A stretch of 64,000 nt of DNA from Pelagerythrobacter rhizovicinus. GTDB taxonomy: Bacteria; Pseudomonadota; Alphaproteobacteria; Sphingomonadales; Sphingomonadaceae. Below the pieces are notes generated by a model that saw nothing but the letters and a program-made list of their open reading frames with translations, ran no database searches and was not told the DNA's origin. Shown one piece after another: positions 42,105 to 51,045 of this stretch. Position numbers and translations under genes: made by a program. The DNA is taken from contig NZ_SDPV01000002.1 in the NCBI RefSeq assembly GCF_004135625.1, positions 930,001-994,000 on the forward strand. Direction: 5' to 3'. Positions within the stretch are counted from its first letter, which is position 1, and each line of letters opens with the position of its first letter.

Positions 42105-43211
42105 CTAGGGCACGATCGTGATGAACAGGAAGGTCGCGAAGATCGTCAGGTGAATCACACCCTGGACCACGGTCGTGCGTCCGCGGCCCAGCGTGATCGC
42201 GGCGACCAGCAGCGTGAGGGCGAGGATCACGATGGAGGGCATCGACAGGCCCAGTTCAAGGTCCAACCCGAGCGCCAGCGCGACAGTCGCCACTGCCGGA
42301 ATCGTGAGCCCGATGGTTGCCAGCGCGGAACCGATCGCGAGGTTGAGACTCGTCTGCACACGGTTGGCGCGTGCGGCGCGGAGCGCGGCAAAACCTTCGG
42401 GGGCAAGCACCAGCGCCGCGATAATGATGCCGACCAGGGCCCGCGGTGCGCCGATCGCGGCCACCCCCGCCTCGATCGTCGGCGAGAGATTCTTGGCCAA
42501 CAGCACGACCGCCACGAGCGCGACCAGCATTGCGGCCGCGGCGGCCATTGCCTTGGCGCGCGGCACTGGCGCTTCATGCGCGTGATCGTCGGCATCCGGA
42601 ATGTGGTGCAGGAAATGATCTCGATGGCGGATCGTCTGCGCCACTACGAAAGTCGCATAGATCAGCAACGAAACGATCGCCACGAAGACGAGCTGCTGCG
42701 GACTGTAGAAAGCTCCGCCCGCGCTTGTCGTGTAATTGGGCAGAATCAGCGTGAGCACCGAAAGGGTGGCCAGCATGGCGAGACCCGCGCTCACGCCGGA
42801 CTGGGTATAGCTCTGCTCGTGATGCCGCCGGCCGCCGGCGAGCAGGCAGATGCCGATGATCCCGTTGATCGTGATCATGATCGCCGCGATCAGGGTGTCG
42901 CGCGCGAGCGCCTGGGCCTGCGCCCCTTCGCTCAGCATGATCGATACGATCAGCGAACTCTCGATGATCGTGACCGCCAGCGCAAGCACGAGGGTGCCGA
43001 ACGGCTCACCCAGGTAATGCGCCAGCACTTCGGCGTGATAGACCGCCGCCATGATCGCCGCGCCCAGCAGCAGGCCGACGAAAAGCGAGAGCGCGACCCC
43101 CTCTGGCTTGCCGAGCAGGACCGCCCCCAAAGCGACGAGCGGGGCGAGCACCGACCACCGGGAAAGACCATAGAAGCGCGAAGAAGGGGAGATCTGGGTG
43201 GCGGCGGTCAT
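42105..43211 (-). CDS. chaA: Ca2+/H+ antiporter, ChaA-type
   Basis: 368-residue polytopic membrane protein (about 11 helices) of the Ca2+:cation antiporter family. The two repeat signatures are present around VTIIESSLIVSIML (first half, Glu) and LVLAPEGFAALRAARANRVQ (second half, Glu). It exports Ca2+, and possibly Na+/K+, in exchange for protons. Monocistronic, convergent with the acyl-CoA synthetase. Confidence 0.88.
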   Translation of the reverse strand: MTAATQISPSSRFYGLSRWSVLAPLVALGAVLLGKPEGVALSLFVGLLLGAAIMAAVYHAEVLAHYLGEPFGTLVLALAVTIIESSLIVSIMLSEGAQAQALARDTLIAAIMITINGIIGICLLAGGRRHHEQSYTQSGVSAGLAMLATLSVLTLILPNYTTSAGGAFYSPQQLVFVAIVSLLIYATFVVAQTIRHRDHFLHHIPDADDHAHEAPVPRAKAMAAAAAMLVALVAVVLLAKNLSPTIEAGVAAIGAPRALVGIIIAALVLAPEGFAALRAARANRVQTSLNLAIGSALATIGLTIPAVATVALALGLDLELGLSMPSIVILALTLLVAAITLGRGRTTVVQGVIHLTIFATFLFITIVP

Positions 43212-43308
43212 ATGACCGTATCGCTAGCGGGTCGGAGGCGGCGCGCCAATCGGCGATTCTTCCGGCGGCGCACTTCGCCGTCCGCCGATCCTCGCGCGTA
43301 GGGTATGG

Positions 43309-43611
43309 TCAACCGGGATCCTGACGCCACTCGTCGTCTGTCGGGTCGCTGATGCTTTCATCGTGCCCGGTGCCGTTCGAAAGGAAGACCAGCCCCATCA
43401 GCGCGGCGGTGAGCATCATCGCCACGCCCACGCCGAGCCCCGTGGCGATATAGAAGTGGATCGAAGGGGCACTGCCGGTGACATAGAGATACCCCAACAC
43501 CAGCAAGACGACCACGAGGGTAACCAGCACCATCGCCCGCATCAGCCGCTTGTACCTGGCCCAGGCGAAGGCAGCGATCTTCGGATCATCGAGGGGCGAG
43601 CGGGACGTCAT
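43309..43611 (-). CDS. Small inner-membrane protein, function unknown
   Basis: 100 residues with two predicted transmembrane helices (MVLVTLVVVLLVLGYLYV and IATGLGVGVAMMLTAALMGL) and an acidic C-terminal tail (HDESISDPTDDEW). Similar small proteins are common in sphingomonads, but no function is known to me. The ATG at 43611 was chosen; it is divergent from the CBS gene. Confidence 0.7.
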   Translation of the reverse strand: MTSRSPLDDPKIAAFAWARYKRLMRAMVLVTLVVVLLVLGYLYVTGSAPSIHFYIATGLGVGVAMMLTAALMGLVFLSNGTGHDESISDPTDDEWRQDPG

Positions 43612-43697
43612 GGTTCCCAACTGGCCATTCGAACCGCGGTTGGCAATGACGCGCGTTTCATGGCATCCTCGCAGGCAGCGAAGGAGGTCGGATAGCC

Positions 43698-44129
43698 ATG
43701 GACATAGCCAGCCTGATCGTCGGCCGCACGAGCGACGATATCGTGCGGTGCGAAGCGGGCACCCGAGTGCATGATGCGGTTGCCCTGCTTGCAGAACGCC
43801 GGATCGGCGCCCTGCCGGTGATGGAAGGCGGCGCCGTGGCAGGCGTCTTCTCCGAACGCGACGTGCTCTACTGCGTCGCGCAGGAAGGCGCCGCGGCACT
43901 CGACCGCACAGTGGGTGAAGTCATGACCGCGCCGGCGATCACGGTCGCGCCGTCGATCAAGGTCGACGAGGCGCTCGCACTGATGACACGGCGGCGCGTT
44001 CGTCATCTGCCGGTGATCGCAGGCGACGTCATGTGCGGCTTCATCTCGATCGGCGATCTGGTCAAGTCGCGAATCGACGAGATCGAGCGCGATGCCGCCG
44101 CGATGCGCGATTATATCCGGACCGCTTGA
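43698..44129 (+). CDS. Tandem CBS-domain protein
   Basis: 143 residues consisting of two CBS motifs forming one Bateman module: HDAVALLAERRIGALPVMEG with FSERDVLY, and EALALMTRRRVRHLPVIAGD with ISIGDLVK. Such stand-alone pairs bind adenosine nucleotides and regulate partners. No partner domain is fused. It lies 31 nt upstream of an A-type Fe-S carrier gene on the same strand. Confidence 0.88.
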   Translation: MDIASLIVGRTSDDIVRCEAGTRVHDAVALLAERRIGALPVMEGGAVAGVFSERDVLYCVAQEGAAALDRTVGEVMTAPAITVAPSIKVDEALALMTRRRVRHLPVIAGDVMCGFISIGDLVKSRIDEIERDAAAMRDYIRTA

Positions 44130-44160
44130 GCCCCGCGCCGCGCGTCCCCATATCGCCGCC

Positions 44161-44490
44161 ATGGCCGATACGCTGACCCTCACGCCCGCCGCCGCGAAGC
44201 GCATCGCATGGATCGCCGAACGCCAGGCGAAGCCCGCCGTTCTGCGGCTTTCGGTGGAAGGCGGCGGCTGCTCCGGCTTCCAGTACAAGTTCGATCTGGC
44301 CGATGCGCCCGACGCGGACGACAGCGTGAGCGAGACCGAGGGTGTGCGCCTGGTGGTCGATCCCGTCAGCCTCGACCTCGTCGCCGGCAGCACGGTCGAT
44401 TTCGTGGAATCGCTGGGCGGCGCGGCCTTCCGGGTCGAAAATCCCAACGCCGCGGCCGGTTGCGGCTGCGGCTCCAGCTTCGGAATCTAG
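44161..44490 (+). CDS. erpA: A-type Fe-S insertion protein, ErpA/IscA-like
   Basis: 109 residues with the conserved Cys37 (EGGGCSGFQYKF) and Cys101/Cys103 (GCGCGSSF) that bind the transferred cluster. The GFQY segment and acidic middle resemble ErpA more than SufA. It would deliver [4Fe-4S] clusters to targets in parallel with SufA from the suf operon. ATG at 44161. Confidence 0.88.
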   Translation: MADTLTLTPAAAKRIAWIAERQAKPAVLRLSVEGGGCSGFQYKFDLADAPDADDSVSETEGVRLVVDPVSLDLVAGSTVDFVESLGGAAFRVENPNAAAGCGCGSSFGI

Positions 44491-44603
44491 CGCCGCGGTC
44501 TGCACGGACACGCGCCGCTTTCGAAGCCCGGCATTTTCTTCTAGCGAAGCCTTGAAGGGCTGGACCGGCGCAGGCTCCGCCCGACCGTGTGCGGGAGGTT
44601 GCT

Positions 44604-45383
44604 CTGAGAATCGCCAGCTTCAATATCAACGGCATCAAGGCGCGCCTGCCGCGGCTGATCGAATGGCTCGAGGAAACCCGCCCTACGGTCGCCTGCCTCC
44701 AGGAGATCAAGAGCCAGGACGAGAGCTTTTCCGCCGATGCGTTCGAGAAGATCGGCTACAAGGCGATCTGGCATGGGCAGAAGGGCTTCAACGGCGTCGC
44801 GATCCTCGCCGACGGGGTACAGCCGATCGAGGCGCAGCGCACGCTGCCCGGCGATCCGGAGGATCTGCACGCACGCTACATCGAAGCCGACGTGAACGGG
44901 GTTCGGGTCGCCTGCATCTACCTGCCGAACGGCAATCCACAGCCCGGCCCCAAGTTCGATTACAAGCTCGCCTGGATGGAGCGCTTGCGCGCGCGCATGG
45001 CCGAACTATGGGCGCTGGAGATTCCCTGCGCGGTCGTGGGCGACTTCAACGTCATTCCCGAAGACAAGGATGTCTGGTCGCCCGCGGCCATGGCCAGCGA
45101 CGCGCTGATGCAGCCCGAATCGCGCGCCGCCTATCGCCGGCTGCTCGCCGCCGGGTGGACCGACGCACTCGACACCCTGAACCCGCGGGGCGGGGTCTGG
45201 ACCTTCTGGGACTATCAGGCCGGCGCCTGGCAGCGCGACCACGGGTTCCGCATCGATCACCTGCTGCTCAGCCCCGAACTCGCCGACCGCTTGACCGCGG
45301 CGGGCGTCGACAAGGAATACCGGGGCCGCGAGAAGGCGAGCGACCACGCCCCGGTGTGGGTTGAGATCGCCGACATCCCGTGA
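44604..45383 (+). CDS. xthA: Exodeoxyribonuclease III, possible CTG start
   Basis: 259 residues from the CTG at 44604 (264 from the GTG at 44589). AP endonuclease and 3'-5' exonuclease of the ExoIII family: RIASFNINGIKARLP, CLQEIKSQ (metal Glu), YLPNGNP, VVGDFNVIPED and the C-terminal SDHAPVW (catalytic His). GGGAGG at 44593-44598 ends 5 nt before CTG and lies downstream of the GTG. The family normally begins directly at the M-R-I-A-S-F segment. The sequence therefore favours a CTG start. Confidence 0.9.
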   Translation: MRIASFNINGIKARLPRLIEWLEETRPTVACLQEIKSQDESFSADAFEKIGYKAIWHGQKGFNGVAILADGVQPIEAQRTLPGDPEDLHARYIEADVNGVRVACIYLPNGNPQPGPKFDYKLAWMERLRARMAELWALEIPCAVVGDFNVIPEDKDVWSPAAMASDALMQPESRAAYRRLLAAGWTDALDTLNPRGGVWTFWDYQAGAWQRDHGFRIDHLLLSPELADRLTAAGVDKEYRGREKASDHAPVWVEIADIP

Positions 45384-45402
45384 GGCCCGGGGAAAGCGGG
45401 CC
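45384..45402. terminator. Possible bidirectional terminator between xthA and the hydrolase gene
   Basis: GGCCCG and CGGGCC flank a 7-nt loop immediately after the xthA stop and 13 nt before the convergent hydrolase stop codon. Only three T follow on the plus strand, so strength is doubtful. Confidence 0.35.
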
Positions 45403-45414
45403 CGGTTTCCCGAA

Positions 45415-46056
45415 TCAGCGATAGAATACGTGCGTGTCGATCGTGGCGCGCGCCTGCTTGCTGCGGCTCCACGAAGGTCGCACGTAAGTCGCGTGAAAAT
45501 AGAGCGAGTCCGCCGCTTCGCTTTCCCACAGCCCTTCGTGCGCGATACGGGCCACGGCCTTCGCGCGCTGCCACGCGGCCGTTCCGCGCGGAATGTACGG
45601 CATCGTCCCGCCTTTCACGAAAGAGAACTGCGCACGCTGAAAGACCACGCCGCAGTAATCCGATGGGAAGAGCCCCGAATCGGCGCGGTTGATCACGACT
45701 TGGGCTACCGCGAGTTGTCCGGCCAGAGGCTCGCCGCGAGATTCGAAATAGATCGCACCGGCGAGGCACTCCATCTCGCGCGAAAGTCCGGTCTGATCGG
45801 GCATCCGGGCGACGAGTTCGTGCAGCGTATCTGCGCTGGCAAGAGCCTGGGGCTCCGCAGCGCCGCTTTCTGGAAGGGGCTGAATCACTTCCTTCTGGAC
45901 AAAGACCGGAACAACCTCTTCGGTCAGCTCCGGCCCGGAAATCTGAAGGTTCTCGCCCACCTGGGCGTTGGCACCGGAACCTTCGGCGCTGGCAATCGTA
46001 AAGCTCGTCGTTGCGGCAAGCGCCGCGACCGACGCCAAGCGGGTCTTTCGACTCAT
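45415..46056 (-). CDS. Cell-wall hydrolase (SleB/CwlJ-type), secreted
   Basis: 213 residues with a signal peptide (MSRKTRLASVAALAATTSF, cleavage near IASAEG), a linker, then a SleB-type hydrolase_2 domain: CLAGAIYFESRGEPLAGQLA (catalytic Glu), VINRADSGLFPSDYCGVVFQ, and FSFVKGG. Likely a periplasmic lytic transglycosylase or amidase in peptidoglycan turnover. The start at 46056 is chosen at the signal peptide; the upstream 203-nt gap is its promoter region and holds nothing else I recognise. Confidence 0.88.
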   Translation of the reverse strand: MSRKTRLASVAALAATTSFTIASAEGSGANAQVGENLQISGPELTEEVVPVFVQKEVIQPLPESGAAEPQALASADTLHELVARMPDQTGLSREMECLAGAIYFESRGEPLAGQLAVAQVVINRADSGLFPSDYCGVVFQRAQFSFVKGGTMPYIPRGTAAWQRAKAVARIAHEGLWESEAADSLYFHATYVRPSWSRSKQARATIDTHVFYR

Positions 46057-46259
46057 CAATCCGTCATATCTGGGCGGTGAACGAGCACAGTCGCAGGCTG
46101 GGACCTGATCGCGTTGAATTGCGTTTAAAAGTGGGTCCGGATTAGTGGGCCTGCCGGCCGTTCCCCGTCTGCGTGCCTGCCGCGCGGCCGAATGCCGCCC
46201 ATGCCGCCTGCGCATCGGTTGTTGCGCGGCCAGATAGATGTCGGCGTTTCGATGTCAAC

Positions 46260-46595
46260 TTAACACGGCAAGGATGCGACGAACCGTTCCGGGTCCGCGA
46301 TATCTGCCTCCAAAATCCAGATATCGCTGTCCTGGCGCTTGCGCCGTGCCAAATACTCGGAAAATTCTGCGGGATTATCAGTGCTCTGTTCGCGCACGAG
46401 CACGAAAGCGCGGGTTCCATCGAGCTGCGGCATTCTTTCGTAAAGACGCGCCGCCTGGCCGCGAAACATCGTTACCAGAAGAATGGTGCCCGAGTCGCGT
46501 TCACCCTTTTCAACAACCGTGCCGAACCCCCCGAGCGATTCGGCGAGCCGTAGAATCGCCGCCACTTCGAGGTGCGCGGGCAGCCGGTTGTCCAT
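46260..46595 (-). CDS. DUF1491 family protein
   Basis: 111 residues, alphaproteobacterial DUF1491: HLEVAAILRLAESLGGFGTV, GTILLVTMF, and FSEYLARRKRQDSDIWILE followed by PERFV. Function is unknown. It starts 2 nt from the thioesterase stop and is probably cotranscribed with ptsN and the thioesterase gene. Confidence 0.8.
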   Translation of the reverse strand: MDNRLPAHLEVAAILRLAESLGGFGTVVEKGERDSGTILLVTMFRGQAARLYERMPQLDGTRAFVLVREQSTDNPAEFSEYLARRKRQDSDIWILEADIADPERFVASLPC

Positions 46596-46597
46596 GG

Positions 46598-47068
46598 TCA
46601 GGCCTGGTCGGGGCGATAGCCCGCGAGGCTCGAAAGCGCGATGCGCGAGCGCATGAACGTGCCCGTGCCGCGGCCGATCTCTTCGCCTTCCGCATCGACC
46701 AGCCGCGCTTCGGCGACCAGCACGCGCCGCCGGCCACTGATCCACCGGCCCTCGGCCGTCACTTTGCCTTCGCGCACGGGCTTGGTGAAATGAAGGTTGA
46801 ACGAGGTCGTCAGCAGGAAGCGGTCGGTGATCAGCGTGTTCGCCGCGTAGAAGGCGGCATCGTCGAGCATCTTGAAATAGATCGTCCCGTGCGCCGCGCC
46901 GGCCGCGTGATAGGCCTCGGGCGTCACCAGGAACTCTATCCGCGAGCGTCCTTCGGCGAGGATTTCCAGGCTCGATTCGAACAGCGCATTGACCGGCGCG
47001 GAGCGGTAGAGCGCTTCGAGCGCCCGGTAGTGCGGGCCGGCGCCGGACGGAGACTCAGGCGACGTCAC
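46598..47068 (-). CDS. Hotdog-fold acyl-CoA thioesterase (PaaI-like)
   Basis: 156 residues of hotdog fold: AYHAAGAAHGTIYFKMLDDA, AFYAANTLITDRFLLTTSFN and LHFTKPVREG. The HGxxxxxMLDD arrangement places the catalytic acid as in PaaI-type enzymes. It hydrolyses acyl- or aryl-CoA; the substrate is unknown. The 5' end overlaps ptsN by 14 nt. Confidence 0.82.
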   Translation of the reverse strand: MTSPESPSGAGPHYRALEALYRSAPVNALFESSLEILAEGRSRIEFLVTPEAYHAAGAAHGTIYFKMLDDAAFYAANTLITDRFLLTTSFNLHFTKPVREGKVTAEGRWISGRRRVLVAEARLVDAEGEEIGRGTGTFMRSRIALSSLAGYRPDQA

Positions 47069-47516
47069 GATCGCTGGCGTTGGTGAGCGACGCGATCAGC
47101 GCTTCCGTGTCGGTCGCCTCGAGCAGCATCCGGTTGGTCGCCTCGTCGCGCACCAGCCGCGACACGGCAGCGAGTGCGTGAAGGTGCGCGACACCGGCAT
47201 TCTCGGGCGAGATCAGGCCAAAGGCGAGCTCCACCGGCATGCCGTCAGCCGCATCGAAATCGACCGGCGCGGACAGCTTCAGCACGGCCGCGACCGGACG
47301 GTTGATCCCGGCGAGGCGGGCGTGCGGAATGGCGACGCCCCGGCCGAAGCCGGTGCTGCCGAGCTTCTCGCGCTCCTCGAGGGCCTCCAGCACGTCGGGC
47401 GCGGCGAAGCCGTAGGCGCGCGCGAAGCACTGAGCGAGATCGCCCAGAACCGCGGCCTTGGTACCGGCATCGCTCAGCACGAATGCTTCGGGAATCAGCT
47501 TGAAATGTACGTTCAT
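47055..47516 (-). CDS. ptsN: PTS IIA-like nitrogen regulatory protein
   Basis: 153 residues, EIIA-Ntr type, with phospho-acceptor His65 in GVAIPHARLAG and the SPENAGVAHLHALAAVSRLV segment. It receives phosphate from the nitrogen PTS and modulates potassium, nitrogen and stringent-response pathways. Here it is immediately downstream of hpf on the same strand, the same neighbourhood as in other proteobacteria. The start at 47516 matches family members. Confidence 0.9.
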   Translation of the reverse strand: MNVHFKLIPEAFVLSDAGTKAAVLGDLAQCFARAYGFAAPDVLEALEEREKLGSTGFGRGVAIPHARLAGINRPVAAVLKLSAPVDFDAADGMPVELAFGLISPENAGVAHLHALAAVSRLVRDEATNRMLLEATDTEALIASLTNASDRDVA

Positions 47517-47648
47517 CGTTCGGTTGCGAATCAGTTCAGCATGCCGCGATCCGGCGAGCGAGCCGCGCGCCGGAGGCGCGATCGACCATAGCAAGCCCTT
47601 GCGATCCGGCGGATTTCCTTGGCAGGCGTCTTTCCGCCCGCCGCGGTG

Positions 47649-48218
47649 TCAACGGGGCTCGACCCAGCCGATCGAGCCATCTCGGCGGCGATAGACCATA
47701 TTATGTCGGCCCGTGCCAGCATTTTTGAAGAACAGCGCGTTGGTGTCGCGCAGGTCGAGCATCATGACCGCGTCGGCCACGCTTGTCTCGGGGATGTCGG
47801 CAGTGGTCTCGGCGACGATCATTGGCGGCTCGTCGCCTTCGACTTCCTCCACATCCTCGCCGATCGGCGCGAAGATCGTATAGGCCGCTTCCTCTTCCTG
47901 CAGCGCATGCGCTGCCTGGGAGTGGCGATCCTGAAGGCGGCGCTTGTAGCGGCGGAGCTGCTTGTCGATCTTCTCCGCCGCGCGGTCGAGCGCCTGATGG
48001 GCGTCCTGCGCTTCGGCGTGGCTTTTGACGATCATGCCCTGCATCACATGGGTCACGATGTCGCAACTGAAGGCCCCGGCGGGCGCCTTGCCGAACGTCA
48101 CCTGCGAGGTGAGCGCCCGGTTGAAATACTTCTCGACGATCGCGTTCAGCCGCTCGGCGGCGTGATCCTGCAGGGCAGTGCCCGTCTCCATCTGGTGGCC
48201 AGAAATGCGGATATCCAT
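47649..48218 (-). CDS. hpf: Long-form ribosome hibernation promoting factor
   Basis: 189 residues. The N-terminal S30AE/RaiA domain (MDIRISGHQMETGTALQDHA, HVMQGMIVKSHAEAQDAHQA, then RAAEKIDKQLRRYKRRL) is joined by an acidic linker to the C-terminal dimerisation domain (VMMLDLRDTNALFFKNAGTG, VYRRRDGSIGW). Long HPF forms 100S ribosome dimers in stationary phase. Confidence 0.92.
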   Translation of the reverse strand: MDIRISGHQMETGTALQDHAAERLNAIVEKYFNRALTSQVTFGKAPAGAFSCDIVTHVMQGMIVKSHAEAQDAHQALDRAAEKIDKQLRRYKRRLQDRHSQAAHALQEEEAAYTIFAPIGEDVEEVEGDEPPMIVAETTADIPETSVADAVMMLDLRDTNALFFKNAGTGRHNMVYRRRDGSIGWVEPR

Positions 48219-48262
48219 CGGCGATCATTCTCCATTGCTTGGGCGAGACCCCCCGGCCCCGA

Positions 48263-48949
48263 TCAGCTACCCCAGAGGGGCGAAGCCATCTTGGCGATAA
48301 ACGCCTGGTGCCGCGCGAGTTCCTCCGGGCTCGCAGCATGCGGTCGTGGTTCGCGGCGCACACGCGCCGCAGGCATGTGTCGCGGCATCGCGACGATGCC
48401 GACACTGGCGGTTTCCGCGGCGAGCGCGAGCCCGATCTGCCGGCCACCGGTCAGCTCGACATAGACTTGCGCGAGCAGCTCGGCGTCGAGCAGCGCGCCG
48501 TGCTTCACGCGATGGCTGCGGTCGATGCCGTAGCGCGTGCACAGCGCGTCGAGCGAAAGCTTGGCGCCCGGATGCCGCTTGCGCGCGAGCGCGACGGTGT
48601 CGATCATCCGGGTCATGCACACCGCCTCGCGCTCGCACAGCGCGAGCTCGGCGTTGAGAAAGCCGAAATCGAACGAAGCGTTATGCGCGACGAGGGGCGA
48701 GTCGGCGATGAAGTCGAGCACGGCGCCGACCGTGTCGCGGAACAGCGGCTTGTCCATCAGGAAGGCGCTCGACAGCCCGTGCACCGCCTCGGCGCCGGCG
48801 GGCATGTCGCGCTCGGGATTGAAGTAGGCGTGGAAGGTCTGCCCGGTGGGCACGCGGTTGATCAGTTCGACGCATCCGATTTCCACCAGACGGTCCCCGC
48901 TGCGGGGGTCGAGGCCGGTGGTTTCGGTATCGAATACGATTTCGCGCAT
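48263..48949 (-). CDS. dnaQ: DNA polymerase III epsilon subunit
   Basis: 228 residues with DEDDh exonuclease motifs: FDTETTGLDP (Asp7, Glu9), VAHNASFDFGFLNAE and the C-terminal HGALLDAELLAQVY. It proofreads the replicative polymerase. The start is at MREIVFDTET (48949), since the extra 12 residues upstream are unconserved. It is the leftmost of the conserved dnaQ-coaE-aroE-maf-ppsR group beside oriC. Confidence 0.93.
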   Translation of the reverse strand: MREIVFDTETTGLDPRSGDRLVEIGCVELINRVPTGQTFHAYFNPERDMPAGAEAVHGLSSAFLMDKPLFRDTVGAVLDFIADSPLVAHNASFDFGFLNAELALCEREAVCMTRMIDTVALARKRHPGAKLSLDALCTRYGIDRSHRVKHGALLDAELLAQVYVELTGGRQIGLALAAETASVGIVAMPRHMPAARVRREPRPHAASPEELARHQAFIAKMASPLWGS

Positions 48950-49025
48950 CCCTTTATCTATCGGCTTCGGACAGCCAAGTGACAAGGGGCGGCAAGCGCT
49001 TTTTTAGCCCGATCTGGAGCGTAAT

Positions 49026-49616
49026 CTAACGAGCCAACTCGGCGGCGAGCGCGCGCACCGCGGCCTCGGTCTCGGCGAGAGGGCGTCCGGTATCGATCAC
49101 ATGGTCCGCGCGGGCGCGCTTCTCCTCGTCGGGCACTTGCAGCGCGAGGATCTGCGCGAACTTCTCCGCCGTCATCCCCGGCCGCCGAAGCACGCGCTCG
49201 CGCTGCACCTCGGCCGGCGCCGAGACAACGACGATCGCGTCGACTTGCGCGTGCCCGCCTTTCTCGAACAGCAGCGGGATATCGAACACCACCACGGGTG
49301 CGCCCGCATGTTCGATCAGGAATTCCTGCCGCCGTGCAGCGACCGCCGGATGGACGATCCGCTCCAGGCGCGCGAGCGCCTCCGGATCGCCGAAAACCTG
49401 CGCGCCAAGCGCCTCGCGCCGGACGCCTTCGGGACCGGTGGATCCGGGAAAGGCCGCCTCGATCGCCGGGACCAGCGTGCCGTCCGGCCCCTGCATGCGC
49501 CGCACTTCGGCATCGGCGTCGAACACCGGCACGCCCACGCGTTCGAACATCGCGGCCACGGTCGACTTGCCCATGCCGATCGAGCCGGTGAGGCCGACGA
49601 TCCTCGGGCAGGTCAT
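49026..49616 (-). CDS. coaE: Dephospho-CoA kinase
   Basis: 196 residues, last step of CoA synthesis. P-loop GLTGSIGMGKST, acceptor region VFDADAEVRRM, HPAVAARR and the VFDIPLLFEKGG motif are all present. It overlaps aroE by 4 nt. Confidence 0.94.
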   Translation of the reverse strand: MTCPRIVGLTGSIGMGKSTVAAMFERVGVPVFDADAEVRRMQGPDGTLVPAIEAAFPGSTGPEGVRREALGAQVFGDPEALARLERIVHPAVAARRQEFLIEHAGAPVVVFDIPLLFEKGGHAQVDAIVVVSAPAEVQRERVLRRPGMTAEKFAQILALQVPDEEKRARADHVIDTGRPLAETEAAVRALAAELAR

Positions 49617-50467
49617 GGCGTGAGCCTTGCGCGCAGTTCACCATCGCGATCGCGCGGCGCGGCGGTGCCGAAGAAGCGCACGAAGGCGGCGGCCGCCTGC
49701 CCGATCAGCATCGAAAGGCCGTCGATCGTGCCGAAGCCCGCGGCCCTCGCGCGCTGCAGGAAGTCGGTCTCCACCGGATCGGTCACGATGTCGTAGGCGA
49801 CCGATCCCGGCGGCGCGTGGCTGAAGTCGAAGGCAAGCGGCGCCTGGCCGCGCATGCCCAGCGGCGTGGTGTTGACCAGCAGGTCGCAGCAGCCCTCGCG
49901 GTCGTCGAAGGCGAAATCGGTCGCCTGCGCGAAGTGGTCGAGCGCCACCGCATGATGCTCGCCGCCCGGATCGAGCTCGTCGAGCAGTGCGCGCGCCTTC
50001 TGCGGATCGCGTCCGGCGAGAACGAGGGTGAACCCGTGGCCGGCGAGCGCGGTGATCACCGCGCGTGTCGCGCCGCCGGTGCCGAAGACGCGCGCCATGC
50101 GGAACAGGTGCCGTTCGCCGAGCATGCCTTCGAGCGGCTCGAGGAACCCGGCCACGTCGGTGTTGTAGCCGGCCAGCGCATCGCCTTCGCGCACCACCGT
50201 GTTGACCGCGCCCACTCGGGCCGCGAAGGGATCGATCCGGTCGAGCAGGGGAATGATCGCCTGCTTGTGCGGCATCGTAACGTTGCACCCGCGCCAGGCC
50301 CTATCGGTGCGCCGCGCCGCGAGGTAGTCGCCCAGCGCCCCTTCCGCCACGCGGTGCGCGCGGTAGTCGGCGTCGAGCCCGGCGCCTTCGATCCAGAAGC
50401 GGTGGATGAGCGGCGACTTCGACTGCGCGATCGGATCACCGATCACTTCGGCATAGGCGGCGCTCAT
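49613..50467 (-). CDS. aroE: Shikimate dehydrogenase
   Basis: 284 residues. It reduces 3-dehydroshikimate with NADPH. Motifs: [15 protein letters not shown] (substrate serines), [10 protein letters not shown] (catalytic Lys), GTGGATRAV (NADP loop), NTTPLGMRG and the C-terminal [14 protein letters not shown]. The start at 50467 overlaps the maf stop by 4 nt; the 51-residue extension upstream is inside maf. Confidence 0.94.
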   Translation of the reverse strand: MSAAYAEVIGDPIAQSKSPLIHRFWIEGAGLDADYRAHRVAEGALGDYLAARRTDRAWRGCNVTMPHKQAIIPLLDRIDPFAARVGAVNTVVREGDALAGYNTDVAGFLEPLEGMLGERHLFRMARVFGTGGATRAVITALAGHGFTLVLAGRDPQKARALLDELDPGGEHHAVALDHFAQATDFAFDDREGCCDLLVNTTPLGMRGQAPLAFDFSHAPPGSVAYDIVTDPVETDFLQRARAAGFGTIDGLSMLIGQAAAAFVRFFGTAAPRDRDGELRARLTP

Positions 50468-51045
50468 CGCGGCAGCTCCCCCATGTCGCGCAAGGCGCCG
50501 AGCACGGCGAGGAGCGGCATTCCGAGCACGGTGAACTGGTCGCCTTCGATCCGGTCGAACAATTGCACGCCGGGGCCTTCGATCCGGAATACGCCGACGC
50601 AGTGGCTTACCGCGGGCCATTCGGTGTTGAGGTAGGTCTGGATGAAATCTTCAGTAAACTTGCGCGTGTGAAGCATGGCGAGTGAAGTTTCGCGCCAGAC
50701 GACCGACCCGCCGCGGGCGATGGCGGCGGCGGAGTGGAGATGCATGACCCGGCCCGAGAACGCGCGCAGGTGCTCGGCCGCTTCCTCGCGGCTGGCGGGC
50801 TTGTCGAAGCGGCGGTCGCCGACCACCACCAGCGAATCGCTGCCGAGCACCGGCCGCTCGGGCTCCGCGACAGCGAGCGCCTTGGCCTCGGCCAGCGCCA
50901 GGGCGACCTGGTCGGGCGGGGCGGCGCCGAGCTGCGCTTCGAGCGCGCGCTCGTCCACCCGCGCCGGCCGCGCCTCGAACGCGACGCCCGCCGCCGCGAG
51001 CATGGCCGCGCGCGAGGCGCTCTTCGATGCGAGCACCAGCGTCAT
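50464..51045 (-). CDS. maf: Maf-like nucleotide pyrophosphatase
   Basis: 193 residues of the Maf/Ham1-like nucleoside triphosphate pyrophosphatase family: [52 protein letters not shown] and a C-terminal YFNTE-like [13 protein letters not shown] segment. It removes non-canonical nucleotides. It overlaps both neighbours by 4 nt. Confidence 0.9.
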   Translation of the reverse strand: MTLVLASKSASRAAMLAAAGVAFEARPARVDERALEAQLGAAPPDQVALALAEAKALAVAEPERPVLGSDSLVVVGDRRFDKPASREEAAEHLRAFSGRVMHLHSAAAIARGGSVVWRETSLAMLHTRKFTEDFIQTYLNTEWPAVSHCVGVFRIEGPGVQLFDRIEGDQFTVLGMPLLAVLGALRDMGELPR

